Source: Luteimonas sp. MC1572
Lineage (GTDB): Bacteria; Pseudomonadota; Gammaproteobacteria; Xanthomonadales; Xanthomonadaceae
Length of the DNA: 64,000 bases
NCBI RefSeq assembly: GCF_016615815.1
Contig: NZ_CP067112.1
Location: 1,674,001 to 1,738,000 of the forward strand
Direction: 5' to 3'
Both the position numbers and the translations under genes were made by a program. Below the pieces are notes generated by a model that worked only from the letters and a program-made list of their open reading frames with translations, searched no databases and was not told where the DNA came from. Below, piece after piece: positions 34,657-42,079 of this stretch. Each line of letters opens with the position of its first letter. The first letter of the stretch is position 1.

Positions 34657-35717
34657 CGTTCGCTCAGCCAGCTGTGGATAGCGTCCGGCACCAGTTTCTG
34701 GGCTCGCCCGGAGACGTAGATGCCGATATGCCCACCGCGGAACGACAGTTCCGAATAGTCGTTGGTACCGACCAGGCCACCCAGCGGCCGCGATGCCGAC
34801 GGAGGCACCAGGTGGTCCTGCTCGGCGTAGATGTTGAGCACCGGCATTTCCACCATGCCCAGGTGCACCTCGCGGTCACCGATGACGATGCCGCCATTGA
34901 CGAATCCGTTGCCCTGGTAGTACTGCTTGATGAACTGGCGGAACGCCTCCCCGGCCTGGTCGGGCGAGTCGAAGATCCACTTCTCCATGCGCAGGAAATC
35001 CTCCAGCGCCGCCTTGTCGTCGAGGATGTCCGCCAGGCCCACGTACTTCTGCACGAACAGCCGCCAGGGCTTGAGCGTCAGGTAGCACAGGTTCATCATG
35101 TCGGCAGGCACGTTGCCGAGCGTGTCGACGAACAGGTCCACGTCGATGCCGCGCGTCCAGTTGCCCAGCATGTTGTCGTCGGTGTGGAAATCCACCGGCG
35201 TCACCATGGTGATCAGGTTGCGCACCTTGGCGGGATTGAGTGCGGCATAGCTCAGCGAGAACGCCCCGCCCTGGCAGATGCCGAGGAGGTTGATGGCATC
35301 CAGGCCGTGCGTGGCGCGCAGGTGGTCAACCGCGCCGCCGATGAAGCGCTCGATGTAGTCCTCGAGGGTGAGGAACCGGTCCGAACGGTCCGGATAACCC
35401 CAGTCGATGATGTAGACGTCTTCGCCGCGCGCGAGCAACTGGCGCACCAGCGACTTGTCGTCCTGCAGGTCGACCATGTACGGGCGGTTGACCAGCGCAT
35501 AGGCGATCAGCAGCGGCACCCGCGCGGTCGGTGCCTGTGCGCCGATGAAGCGGTACAGCACGACCTTGCCGTCGCGCCACACTTCCTGCCGTGGCGTTGC
35601 GCCGAAGTCGACGTCATCGACGTTGCGCAGTGTCTGCAGTCCCGCGCCCAGCTTCTGGTGCAGGCGCGCGAACTCGGCAGCCAGGCCGGCCGGGGTGATA
35701 TCGAGCGGACCATGCAT
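34653..35717 (-). CDS. phaC: Class III poly(3-hydroxyalkanoate) synthase subunit PhaC
   Basis: 354 aa, the length of class III PhaC (about 355 aa). The lipase-like box is GICQGG with nucleophile Cys149; the other triad members are Asp301 (AEQDHLVP) and His330 (GGHIGIY). It polymerises (R)-3-hydroxyacyl-CoA, usually 3-hydroxybutyryl-CoA, into PHA granules together with PhaE. ATG 35717 is one base after the phaE stop, and its own stop overlaps pspC by 4 bases. No phaA, phaB or phasin genes are in the window, so precursors come from elsewhere. Confidence 0.96.
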   Translation of the reverse strand: MHGPLDITPAGLAAEFARLHQKLGAGLQTLRNVDDVDFGATPRQEVWRDGKVVLYRFIGAQAPTARVPLLIAYALVNRPYMVDLQDDKSLVRQLLARGEDVYIIDWGYPDRSDRFLTLEDYIERFIGGAVDHLRATHGLDAINLLGICQGGAFSLSYAALNPAKVRNLITMVTPVDFHTDDNMLGNWTRGIDVDLFVDTLGNVPADMMNLCYLTLKPWRLFVQKYVGLADILDDKAALEDFLRMEKWIFDSPDQAGEAFRQFIKQYYQGNGFVNGGIVIGDREVHLGMVEMPVLNIYAEQDHLVPPSASRPLGGLVGTNDYSELSFRGGHIGIYVSGRAQKLVPDAIHSWLSER

Positions 35718-35718
35718 G

Positions 35719-37227
35719 TCAGCGCTTCCTCTTGGCCGGCGACTTGCCGCCGCGTGGAGACAACGGCCGCGGCGCCTGCGGGATCGCGTTCGCGATCATG
35801 CTGCCGAAGGCTTCCGCCTTCGAGCGCGATGCCCTGGGGGCGGCCGCGCGCGACACGCGCGCTCCGGCGGTAGCAGGCTTCGCCGCGGACTTCTTCACAG
35901 CCTTCTTCACAGCCTTCTTCACAGCCTTCTTCACAGCCTTCTTCACAGCCTTCTTCACGGTCTTCTTTGGAGCGCTCTTCTTTACCGCGCTCTTCGCAAC
36001 TTTCGTCGCTTTCCCGGTGGCCTTCCTGGCAACGTGGCTCGCCGCGTCCTTCGCCGCGCCCGTGCCCGCAGGCTTCGACGCACGGACAGGCTTCGCGGTC
36101 CCGCTTGCCTTCGCCACAGGCCGGGCAGCCGGTTCCAGTGGCGCGCCTGCGTGCGGGCGTGGCGCGGTCGCGGGTGCGCGATCGCCCTGCCCCTGCGCCA
36201 CGGCATCACGCAGCTTGCGGACCTCGCGCTCGAGCTGGGCGAGCTTGCGGTGCGCGCCGTCGAGCTCACTGCGCGTCGGCATCCCGACCTGGGCGCACGC
36301 GTCCTCGACAGCACGCTGCACGCAGGCGCGCAGGCGCATCTGCGCGTTCACCATCTCGCCGTAGACCTCCCGGAACTCGGGCGAAAGGGCGATGCGCGCA
36401 TAGGCCTCCTCGGCGGCATCGATCCAGGTGTCGAACAGCGCACGCGCCGACTGGATCTGCCGACCCGGCTCCTGGTGGGCTTCGAGCCGCGCTTCGAAGA
36501 TCTCGTAGGCCTCCTGGGACGCCTTCATCATCAGCGCGTTGTAGGCGGCGTTCGCGTGCTGGTATTCGAGATGCGCGCGGAGCAGCTCCTGCTGGCGCTC
36601 CTGCTGCTCGCGTGCAAAACCGAAGGTGGGCATGCGCAGCAGTGCGCCAGCCTCGCTGCGCATCGAATGCAGCCACGGCGAGGCGTCTTCGACCCACTGG
36701 TCCAACCCCTGCATGCCATGGCCGCGCATGGTGCGCAGCATCTCGGGGAACGGGTTCTCACCGGCCGCTCCCAGCGCTTCCTTCCATGCCCGCGCGACAT
36801 CAGCGGCGCTGGCATCCTGCCCGGCAAACCGGCTGGCGACCTGCTGCATCTGCCCATACCACTGCCGTGCCTGCGTGTTGAATCGCTCGACCGCGTCGTC
36901 GACCTGGCCGCGCCCGCCATGGGCGACGCGCGACCACCAGTCGATCGCTTCGTGCAGACCGTGCGCGCCGGGGACATTCGGCGCGCCGCCCATGCCACCC
37001 ATGCCACCCATGCCGGGAATGCCGCCGAGACCCGGAAAACCGGCCATGCCCGGCATGCCGTTCAACCCCGCAAACCCGGACATTCCGGGCATGCCGGCCA
37101 ACCCCGCTGCATCCGACATGCCGGGCATGCCGCCCGCGGGCGACGCAGCGCCGCGCAGCGCCTCGCCCCATGCGGCCCAATAGCGGCGCGACAGCGCCTC
37201 GAGATCGTCCTGCTGGTTCACCGGCAT
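35719..37227 (-). CDS. phaE: Class III PHA synthase subunit PhaE with histone-H1-like tail
   Basis: 502 aa, compared with about 350-360 for Allochromatium PhaE. The N-terminus (about 30-80) is a Met/Pro/Gly repeat region (GMPGM, GIPGMGGMGGMGG). The conserved PhaE core covers about 85-335 (DWWSRV, RQWYGQMQQV, FDTWIDAAEEAYARIALSPEF, AQMRLRACVQRAVED). A predicted coiled coil follows (ELDGAHRKLAQLEREVRKLRDAV). The last ~140 residues are Lys/Ala/Pro-rich with tandem KAVK units, as in histone H1-like proteins and PhaF phasin tails, suggesting DNA or nucleoid binding. PhaE activates and binds PhaC. The pssA gene is 58 bases upstream on the same strand. Confidence 0.93.
   Translation of the reverse strand: MPVNQQDDLEALSRRYWAAWGEALRGAASPAGGMPGMSDAAGLAGMPGMSGFAGLNGMPGMAGFPGLGGIPGMGGMGGMGGAPNVPGAHGLHEAIDWWSRVAHGGRGQVDDAVERFNTQARQWYGQMQQVASRFAGQDASAADVARAWKEALGAAGENPFPEMLRTMRGHGMQGLDQWVEDASPWLHSMRSEAGALLRMPTFGFAREQQERQQELLRAHLEYQHANAAYNALMMKASQEAYEIFEARLEAHQEPGRQIQSARALFDTWIDAAEEAYARIALSPEFREVYGEMVNAQMRLRACVQRAVEDACAQVGMPTRSELDGAHRKLAQLEREVRKLRDAVAQGQGDRAPATAPRPHAGAPLEPAARPVAKASGTAKPVRASKPAGTGAAKDAASHVARKATGKATKVAKSAVKKSAPKKTVKKAVKKAVKKAVKKAVKKAVKKSAAKPATAGARVSRAAAPRASRSKAEAFGSMIANAIPQAPRPLSPRGGKSPAKRKR
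35891..35962. repeat. 12-bp tandem repeat encoding KAVK units in phaE
   Basis: Five perfect copies of TTCTTCACAGCC (35891-35950) plus one degenerate copy (35951-35962). On the minus strand each unit encodes Lys-Ala-Val-Lys in frame. Copy number could vary by slippage without breaking the frame. Confidence 0.95.
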
Positions 37228-37285
37228 CGCCCGCTTCCGTCGTGTCGCCCGATCATAGCAACCGCCGGCGACCGCGCCAGCGTGA

Positions 37286-37933
37286 TCAGGGCTTCGGAAT
37301 GCGCAGCGTCTTGCTGATCATCAGCGAGCCCGACAGCGCATACACCAGCACCAGCGGATGCAGCTGCCAGGGGCCGAGCTGCACGCTTCCGAACCACAGC
37401 GCATCGCCAATCGCACCCTGCCAGGCGGCCACCGCCAGCAGCAGCACGATCACCACGCTGCTCGGGATCGGCGTGCCCTCGAAATACTTCACCTTGTCGC
37501 CGCCGTCGGCCAGCGTCTCCGCGGTGACGTTGTAGCGCGCCAGGCGGCTCACGCCACAGGCGACGAACCAGCTCAGCACCACCCAGTCCCAGCCGCCCTG
37601 CAGCCCGCAGGCATAGGCGAGCGCGGCCGGCGCGACGCCGAACGAAATGACGTCGGCGAGCGAGTCGAGTTCGCGGCCGAGCGTCGACGACACCTTGCGC
37701 CAGCGGGCGATGCGGCCGTCCAGCGCGTCGAAGACGAACGCCAGCGGGATCAGCGCCATGCCCAGCATCAGGTCGCGGATGCCGCCTTCGGCCGCGCCCT
37801 CCTGCAGGTAGCGCATGGCCGCGAAGATCGCGCCGGTGCCGCAGATGGCGTTGGCGAGGGTGAACCAGTCCGCGAGATGGAAGTCGCGGAGCATCGAGAA
37901 ATGGCGCTGGCGTGGCATGGGCGTTCCGTGCAC
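37286..37933 (-). CDS. pssA: CDP-diacylglycerol-serine O-phosphatidyltransferase
   Basis: 215 aa from ATG 37933 (ATG 37918 is a possible alternative). The CDP-alcohol phosphatidyltransferase signature DG-x2-AR-x8-G-x3-D-x3-D is intact: Asp69, Asp72, Gly73, Arg77, Gly86, Asp90, Asp94 (segment DALDGRIARWR). About six membrane helices are predicted. Early LADWFTLANAICGTGAIFAA and the absence of a PLD-like domain point to the subclass II phosphatidylserine synthase, first step to phosphatidylethanolamine. It lies 58 bases upstream of phaE; co-transcription is possible but unproven. Confidence 0.92.
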   Translation of the reverse strand: MHGTPMPRQRHFSMLRDFHLADWFTLANAICGTGAIFAAMRYLQEGAAEGGIRDLMLGMALIPLAFVFDALDGRIARWRKVSSTLGRELDSLADVISFGVAPAALAYACGLQGGWDWVVLSWFVACGVSRLARYNVTAETLADGGDKVKYFEGTPIPSSVVIVLLLAVAAWQGAIGDALWFGSVQLGPWQLHPLVLVYALSGSLMISKTLRIPKP

Positions 37934-37984
37934 TGCGGGACCTCCAGCATGCCAAATCCGGCCAGCGCCGTCGCGGCGCGGCCC

Positions 37985-39853
37985 TCAGCGCGGGATCGCG
38001 AGGTGCGCCGCCTCCAGCGCGGTGCCCGACGGGCGCACGCGGGTCTCGATGTCGGCGTCCGCGGGCAGCGCAGCGCCGCTGTCGAGATGCGCGCTGACGC
38101 GATCCAGCGCGGCATACACGTACGGCAGCAGCGGCAGGTAGCGCGAGCCGTAATCGGGCAGCATCAGGAAGGCGTCGAAGTGCTGCGCGTTGCGCACCTG
38201 CCAGAAGCGCACGTCGCGACCCGCCGCGCGCGCATTGGCGACGTAGGGCGCGCTGCTGAACGCCATCGGGATCAGGCCGTCGTCGGCGCCGTGCACCACG
38301 ATCACCGGAAGCCCTGCGCGCGGCGGCGCGGCGCGCGTCGCGGCAATGCCGTCGCGGACGCGGACCGCGTCTTCGCCATCACCCGTCCACAGCGCGCGCA
38401 GGCACTGCAGGCCTGCGAGCGTCAGGTCGGGCGGCGCGATGCCGGCATCGACCAGCCCCACGCCCGCACCCGGCGGGATGCCGCTGGCATCCGACCACCA
38501 GGCCGCGCGCTCGGCGGCGGTCGCGGCGCGCGGCACCATGTCCGTGCCCTGCGCGGAGAAGCTGAAGCCGCACGGGCCCTCGCCCACGCCATGGCGGCCG
38601 TAGGCGGACGCATAGGTCGCCGCCACGGCGCGCCACAGGTCGAAGCCGGCCGACAGCGCGCCGGCGCGCAGGGCGGCGTCGGTCCAGCCGGCGCCGCGCA
38701 TCGTGTCGTATGCCGATCGCGCCTGCGCAGCCGTGTCGTCGCCCGTCACCAATCCCGCCGCCTTCAGCGATGCGCAGCGTGCGGTCCAGAACGGCGCCAC
38801 CTGCGCCGTCACCGGCGGCTGCGGCAGGTCCTGCATGTGCAGCAGCGCGCAGGGCATCAACAGCGCCGCTTCGGTGGTGTAGTCGTAGAGCGCGCGGCTG
38901 CCCGCGCCGCTGGAATAGACGCTCGGCTCGCCCGCCACCACCGCGTCAAGCCAGTCGCCTTCCAGCTCGGCCGCGCGCAGCACCGCGCCGCCGCCGTTGG
39001 AGATGCCGACCGCGATCACGCGCGTGTTGGCGAAGGTGAACGGTGCCGCCGCCGGCAGCGCCTCGTCGAGCGCGTGCAGAGCGAACTCGGCCGCCTGCTT
39101 CACGTGCAGGCCCCAGTCGGCCTCGGGGTTGTCCTTGGAATGCGCATGCTTGAACGCAACGCCGGATGCGCCTTCCGCCGCCTCCGGCACGAACGCCAGG
39201 TCGTCGGCCTCGCCCGCGCCCGACACGCGGCCGTCGGCCGTGGCGCCCGCGCGCGCGTCGAGGTCGAAGTAGTCGCTGCCGGCGCCCTTGTCGGTGTAGG
39301 CCACCGCGCAGCCCTTCGGCAGCCCCCAGGCGCCCGCTACGGAAATCGAGCCGTAGATACCGCGCGAGCCGGACGACGCGGTCACCACCACGCAGCGCTT
39401 CGCCGCGTCGAACGCGTCCGGCACCTGCACCAGCACGCGGTGCGGGTGCGCTGCGCCCGGCACGCGCGCATAGGCCGAGAACTCGCGGCCGGGAACGCTG
39501 GCCACGCTGCCGTACAGGCTGCCGTAGCCGCCTGCGGGCGTCAGGTCGGCGATGCCGCGCCAGCTGCTCCAGATCGCGCGGCGGCGCAGTTCCCCGGCGG
39601 TCGGGGCCACGGCGTCGGCAAACGCCGGCGGCACCATCAGGCGCAGGCTGTCGAGCCCGAGCCCGGCGCTCAGGAGATCGTCGCCATCGCGGTGCGTGGT
39701 GTTGCGCGGATGATCGAACATGGTCTTCTCCGTGGCCGCCATGCGTTCGGCGCCGGACGCGCAGCCGGCAAGGATCGCCGCAAGCGCGAGCGAACCCGCG
39801 CCGTACACGATGATGCGCGAAGCGACGCGCCGGGAAACAGCAATGGGCTTGCG
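37985..39853 (-). CDS. 3-hydroxybutyrate oligomer hydrolase family lipoprotein
   Basis: 622 aa from GTG 39853, chosen because AAGGA lies 8 bases upstream and because it leaves room for the shared promoter motif; ATG 39886 would add 11 residues. The signal peptide ends ILAGC (Cys32), a lipobox, so the protein is exported. The family (3HBOH, PF10605) is recognised by SSGSRGIYGSI, KGAGSDYFDLDAR, HVKQAAEFALHALDEA and the nucleophile segment VGISNGGGA, plus LPVIVVHGADDGLIP near the C-terminus. Members split (R)-3-hydroxybutyrate oligomers into monomers. It is divergent from hbdH across a 141-bp region carrying an 18-bp motif repeated at the TonB/gntP divergent promoter. Confidence 0.88.
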   Translation of the reverse strand, partial: RKPIAVSRRVASRIIVYGAGSLALAAILAGCASGAERMAATEKTMFDHPRNTTHRDGDDLLSAGLGLDSLRLMVPPAFADAVAPTAGELRRRAIWSSWRGIADLTPAGGYGSLYGSVASVPGREFSAYARVPGAAHPHRVLVQVPDAFDAAKRCVVVTASSGSRGIYGSISVAGAWGLPKGCAVAYTDKGAGSDYFDLDARAGATADGRVSGAGEADDLAFVPEAAEGASGVAFKHAHSKDNPEADWGLHVKQAAEFALHALDEALPAAAPFTFANTRVIAVGISNGGGAVLRAAELEGDWLDAVVAGEPSVYSSGAGSRALYDYTTEAALLMPCALLHMQDLPQPPVTAQVAPFWTARCASLKAAGLVTGDDTAAQARSAYDTMRGAGWTDAALRAGALSAGFDLWRAVAATYASAYGRHGVGEGPCGFSFSAQGTDMVPRAATAAERAAWWSDASGIPPGAGVGLVDAGIAPPDLTLAGLQCLRALWTGDGEDAVRVRDGIAATRAAPPRAGLPVIVVHGADDGLIPMAFSSAPYVANARAAGRDVRFWQVRNAQHFDAFLMLPDYGSRYLPLLPYVYAALDRVSAHLDSGAALPADADIETRVRPSGTALEAAHLAIPR

Positions 39854-39915
39854 CACGGGCGCGATCCTTGGAGGAAAAAGGGGCATGCCGCACCGTAGCA
39901 GCCGCGCGCGCCGGC

Positions 39916-39933
39916 GGCATCGTACCTTTGTAC
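39916..39933. promoter_or_regulatory. Shared 18-bp motif, copy A (3HB hydrolase / hbdH divergent promoter)
   Basis: GGCATCGTACCTTTGTAC contains the inverted GTAC-CTTT-GTAC. It matches 16 of 18 bases with a site at 47907-47924 in the other divergent promoter of this cluster. It lies 62 bases before hbdH and 63 before the GTG of the oligomer hydrolase. The likely binder is the LuxR-type response regulator encoded next to hbdH (inference). Confidence 0.6.
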
Positions 39934-39994
39934 GCCGCGGCGGCAGGAGCGGATTTGCTAACTTGGCCGCCTTGCCCCTCCGCGATGCCACCCC

Positions 39995-40798
39995 ATGACC
40001 GACACCTTCCTCTCCGGCCGCACCGCCCTGGTGACAGGCAGCACCTCCGGCATCGGGCTCGGCATCGCGCAGGCCCTGGCGGCCGCGGGTGCACGCGTCG
40101 CGATCAACGGCCTCGGCGACCAGGCGCAGGTGGATGCGGCACTCGCTGCGGTGCGCGACGCCGGCGCGGCGGACGTCCGCCATTTCAACGCCGACCTGCG
40201 CGACCCTGCCGCGATCGAAACCATGATGGCGGAGATCGATGCATGGTCGCCGCTCGACGTGCTGGTCAACAACGCCGGAATCCAGCACGCGGTGCCGCTG
40301 GCAGAAATGCCGGTCGGCAAGTGGGACGACATCATCGCCATCAACCTCAGCGCGACCTTCCACACCATGCGCCTGGCGATGCCGGGCATGGCCGCGCGCG
40401 GCTTCGGCCGGGTCATCAACGTCGCGTCGGTGCATGGCCTGGTGGGTTCGGTGAACAAGGCACCGTACGTCGCGAGCAAGCACGGCGTGCTCGGCCTGGG
40501 GAAGGTGGCGGCGCTTGAATATGCCGCGGCCGGCAGCCGCGACAGCGGCGGCGTGACCGTCAATGCCATCTGCCCCGGCTGGGTGGAGACGCCGCTGATC
40601 GAGCCGCAGATCGAAGCGCGCCGCGACGGCGGCAGCCGCGACGACGGCGTGCGCGCGCTGCTCGCGGAGAAGCAGCCGAGCCTGCGCATGACCCTGCCCG
40701 CGGAGATCGGCGCACTCGCCACCTGGCTGTGCCGCCGCGAGGCGCACAACGTCACCGGCGCCGCATTCCCGGTCGACGGCGGCTGGTCGGCGCAGTAG
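39995..40798 (+). CDS. 3-hydroxybutyrate dehydrogenase
   Basis: 267 aa short-chain dehydrogenase. Rossmann motif VTGSTSGIGLGIA, NNAG (Asn94), catalytic Ser145 in INVASVHGLVGSVNK, Tyr158 and Lys162 in YVASK. The segments NNAGIQHAVP, KWDDIIAINLSATFHT and VNAICPGWVETPL are specific for bacterial (R)-3-hydroxybutyrate dehydrogenases (BDH/HbdH), which oxidise 3-hydroxybutyrate to acetoacetate with NAD+. A small insertion (AAAGSRDSGG) lies after the YxxxK helix. The next gene, a response regulator, starts 29 bases downstream, so the two are likely co-transcribed. Confidence 0.93.
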   Translation: MTDTFLSGRTALVTGSTSGIGLGIAQALAAAGARVAINGLGDQAQVDAALAAVRDAGAADVRHFNADLRDPAAIETMMAEIDAWSPLDVLVNNAGIQHAVPLAEMPVGKWDDIIAINLSATFHTMRLAMPGMAARGFGRVINVASVHGLVGSVNKAPYVASKHGVLGLGKVAALEYAAAGSRDSGGVTVNAICPGWVETPLIEPQIEARRDGGSRDDGVRALLAEKQPSLRMTLPAEIGALATWLCRREAHNVTGAAFPVDGGWSAQ

Positions 40799-40827
40799 CC
40801 CGCCGAGCGCAACGGACGCGCACCACC

Positions 40828-41499
40828 ATGCCCACCCTGCTGATCGCCGACGACCACCCGCTGTTCCGCGCCGCGCTGCGCGGCGCCGCGCGCGAGGCTG
40901 CCGACGGCATCGAGACGCTCGAGTCCGGCACGCTCGACGAGACCATCGCCGCCCTCGAGGCGCGCGCCGACATCGACCTGGTGCTGCTCGACCTGCACAT
41001 GCCCGGCAACCACGGGCTTGCCGGCCTGGCCGCGATCCGCGCGCAGTTCCCGGCGGTCGCCGTGGTGCTGGTGTCGGCCAACGAGGACCCGCACGTCGTG
41101 CGCCGCGCGATCGACCACGGCGCCGCCGGCTACATCCCCAAGAGCGCGGGCCTGGACGAGATGCGCGAGGCCATCGCCACCGTGCTGGCCTGCGAGGAAT
41201 GGCTGCCGCCCGCGCTGCGCGGCGCCGTGGCGCGCGCACATTCCGCGCCGCGCGATGCCGATCTCGCCGCGCGCCTTGCCAGCCTCACGCCGCAGCAGTT
41301 CCGCGTGCTGGTGCTGGTCGCCGAAGGCCTGCTCAACAAGCAGATCGCCGACCGCCTGGACGTGCAGGAGCGCACCGTGAAGGCGCACCTGTCGGCGATC
41401 TTCGACAAGCTCGGCGCACGCAACCGCACCCAGGCCGGCGTGATCCTGCGCGAACTGGAACTCAGCGACCCGTCGCGCCAGGTGCAGGACGACGGCTGA
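40828..41499 (+). CDS. LuxR/NarL-type response regulator (CrbR/AgmR-like)
   Basis: 223 aa. Receiver domain residues 1-120 has acidic pocket Asp8/Asp9, phosphoacceptor Asp55 (LVLLDLHMPG) and Lys in GYIPKSAG. The C-terminal LuxR helix-turn-helix (about 150-212) contains LTPQQFRVLVLVAEGLLNKQIADRL and ERTVKAHLSAIFDKLGARNRTQ. The sequence style matches CrbR/AgmR/ErbR regulators, which pair with transporter-like sensor kinases and control acetate or short-chain carbon use. The probable partner kinase is encoded 581 bases downstream on the other strand (42080-45460). Likely target is the 18-bp motif found at two nearby divergent promoters. Confidence 0.9.
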   Translation: MPTLLIADDHPLFRAALRGAAREAADGIETLESGTLDETIAALEARADIDLVLLDLHMPGNHGLAGLAAIRAQFPAVAVVLVSANEDPHVVRRAIDHGAAGYIPKSAGLDEMREAIATVLACEEWLPPALRGAVARAHSAPRDADLAARLASLTPQQFRVLVLVAEGLLNKQIADRLDVQERTVKAHLSAIFDKLGARNRTQAGVILRELELSDPSRQVQDDG

Positions 41500-41517
41500 A
41501 GGCCGGCGGCGACCCGC

Positions 41518-42006
41518 CTAGATCCGCGACACCGCCCACGACACCATCTTGCCGTCGCGATACGGCATCACGCCGTGGAACGCGCGCGGGTCGGCGTCGA
41601 ACACCAGCGGCAGGAACTGGCGGTCGCCATCCCACAGCGGCAGTTCGAGGATGCGCTCGACATCGATCCACTCCAGCGTGCCCTCCGGGTTCGACACCAG
41701 CGGCGTTCCGGTGAATCCGGTAATCAGGAACACGAAACCGAACCAGTCCTCGCCCTGCTTGCCGAATCCCGGCCAGCTGATTGTGCCGCGCAGCTGCAGG
41801 TCGCTGCAGTCGATGCCCGCCTCTTCCATGATCTCGCGGCGCATGCCGGCCACCACGTCCTCGTCGGCTTCGAGCTTGCCGCCCAGGCCGTTGTACTTGC
41901 CCAGGTGCTGGTCGTCGTCGCGCGCATTGCGGTGCACCAGCAACACCTGGCGACGGTCGGGCGAAAGGATGTAGCCGAGGGTGGCAAGGATGGGGGTATA
42001 GGGCAT
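41518..42006 (-). CDS. NUDIX hydrolase, 8-oxo-dGTP diphosphatase-like
   Basis: 162 aa from ATG 42006 (a TTG nine codons upstream is less likely). The Nudix box is complete from Gly43 to Ile65 (GKLEADEDVV then REIMEEAGI). The start MPYTPILATLGYILSPD and the ending SWAVSRI resemble MutT/YjhB-like 8-oxo-dGTP diphosphatases that sanitise the nucleotide pool, but substrate specificity among Nudix proteins cannot be read from the box alone. It lies 73 bases after the sensor kinase gene on the same strand and is convergent with the response regulator. Confidence 0.88.
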   Translation of the reverse strand: MPYTPILATLGYILSPDRRQVLLVHRNARDDDQHLGKYNGLGGKLEADEDVVAGMRREIMEEAGIDCSDLQLRGTISWPGFGKQGEDWFGFVFLITGFTGTPLVSNPEGTLEWIDVERILELPLWDGDRQFLPLVFDADPRAFHGVMPYRDGKMVSWAVSRI

Positions 42007-42079
42007 TTCTTGATCGCGCGGAAATTTCGACAATTGTAAGGCGTCGCCAACGGCGGGCCGTGACGCACGCGCCGCGTGA

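Noticed and set aside
37985..41239. Single 1084-aa reading of the 3HB hydrolase frame extending to 41239
   Set aside because: The extension upstream of about 39886 runs antisense through hbdH and the response regulator and lacks family similarity; the lipoprotein signal sets the start near 39853-39886.
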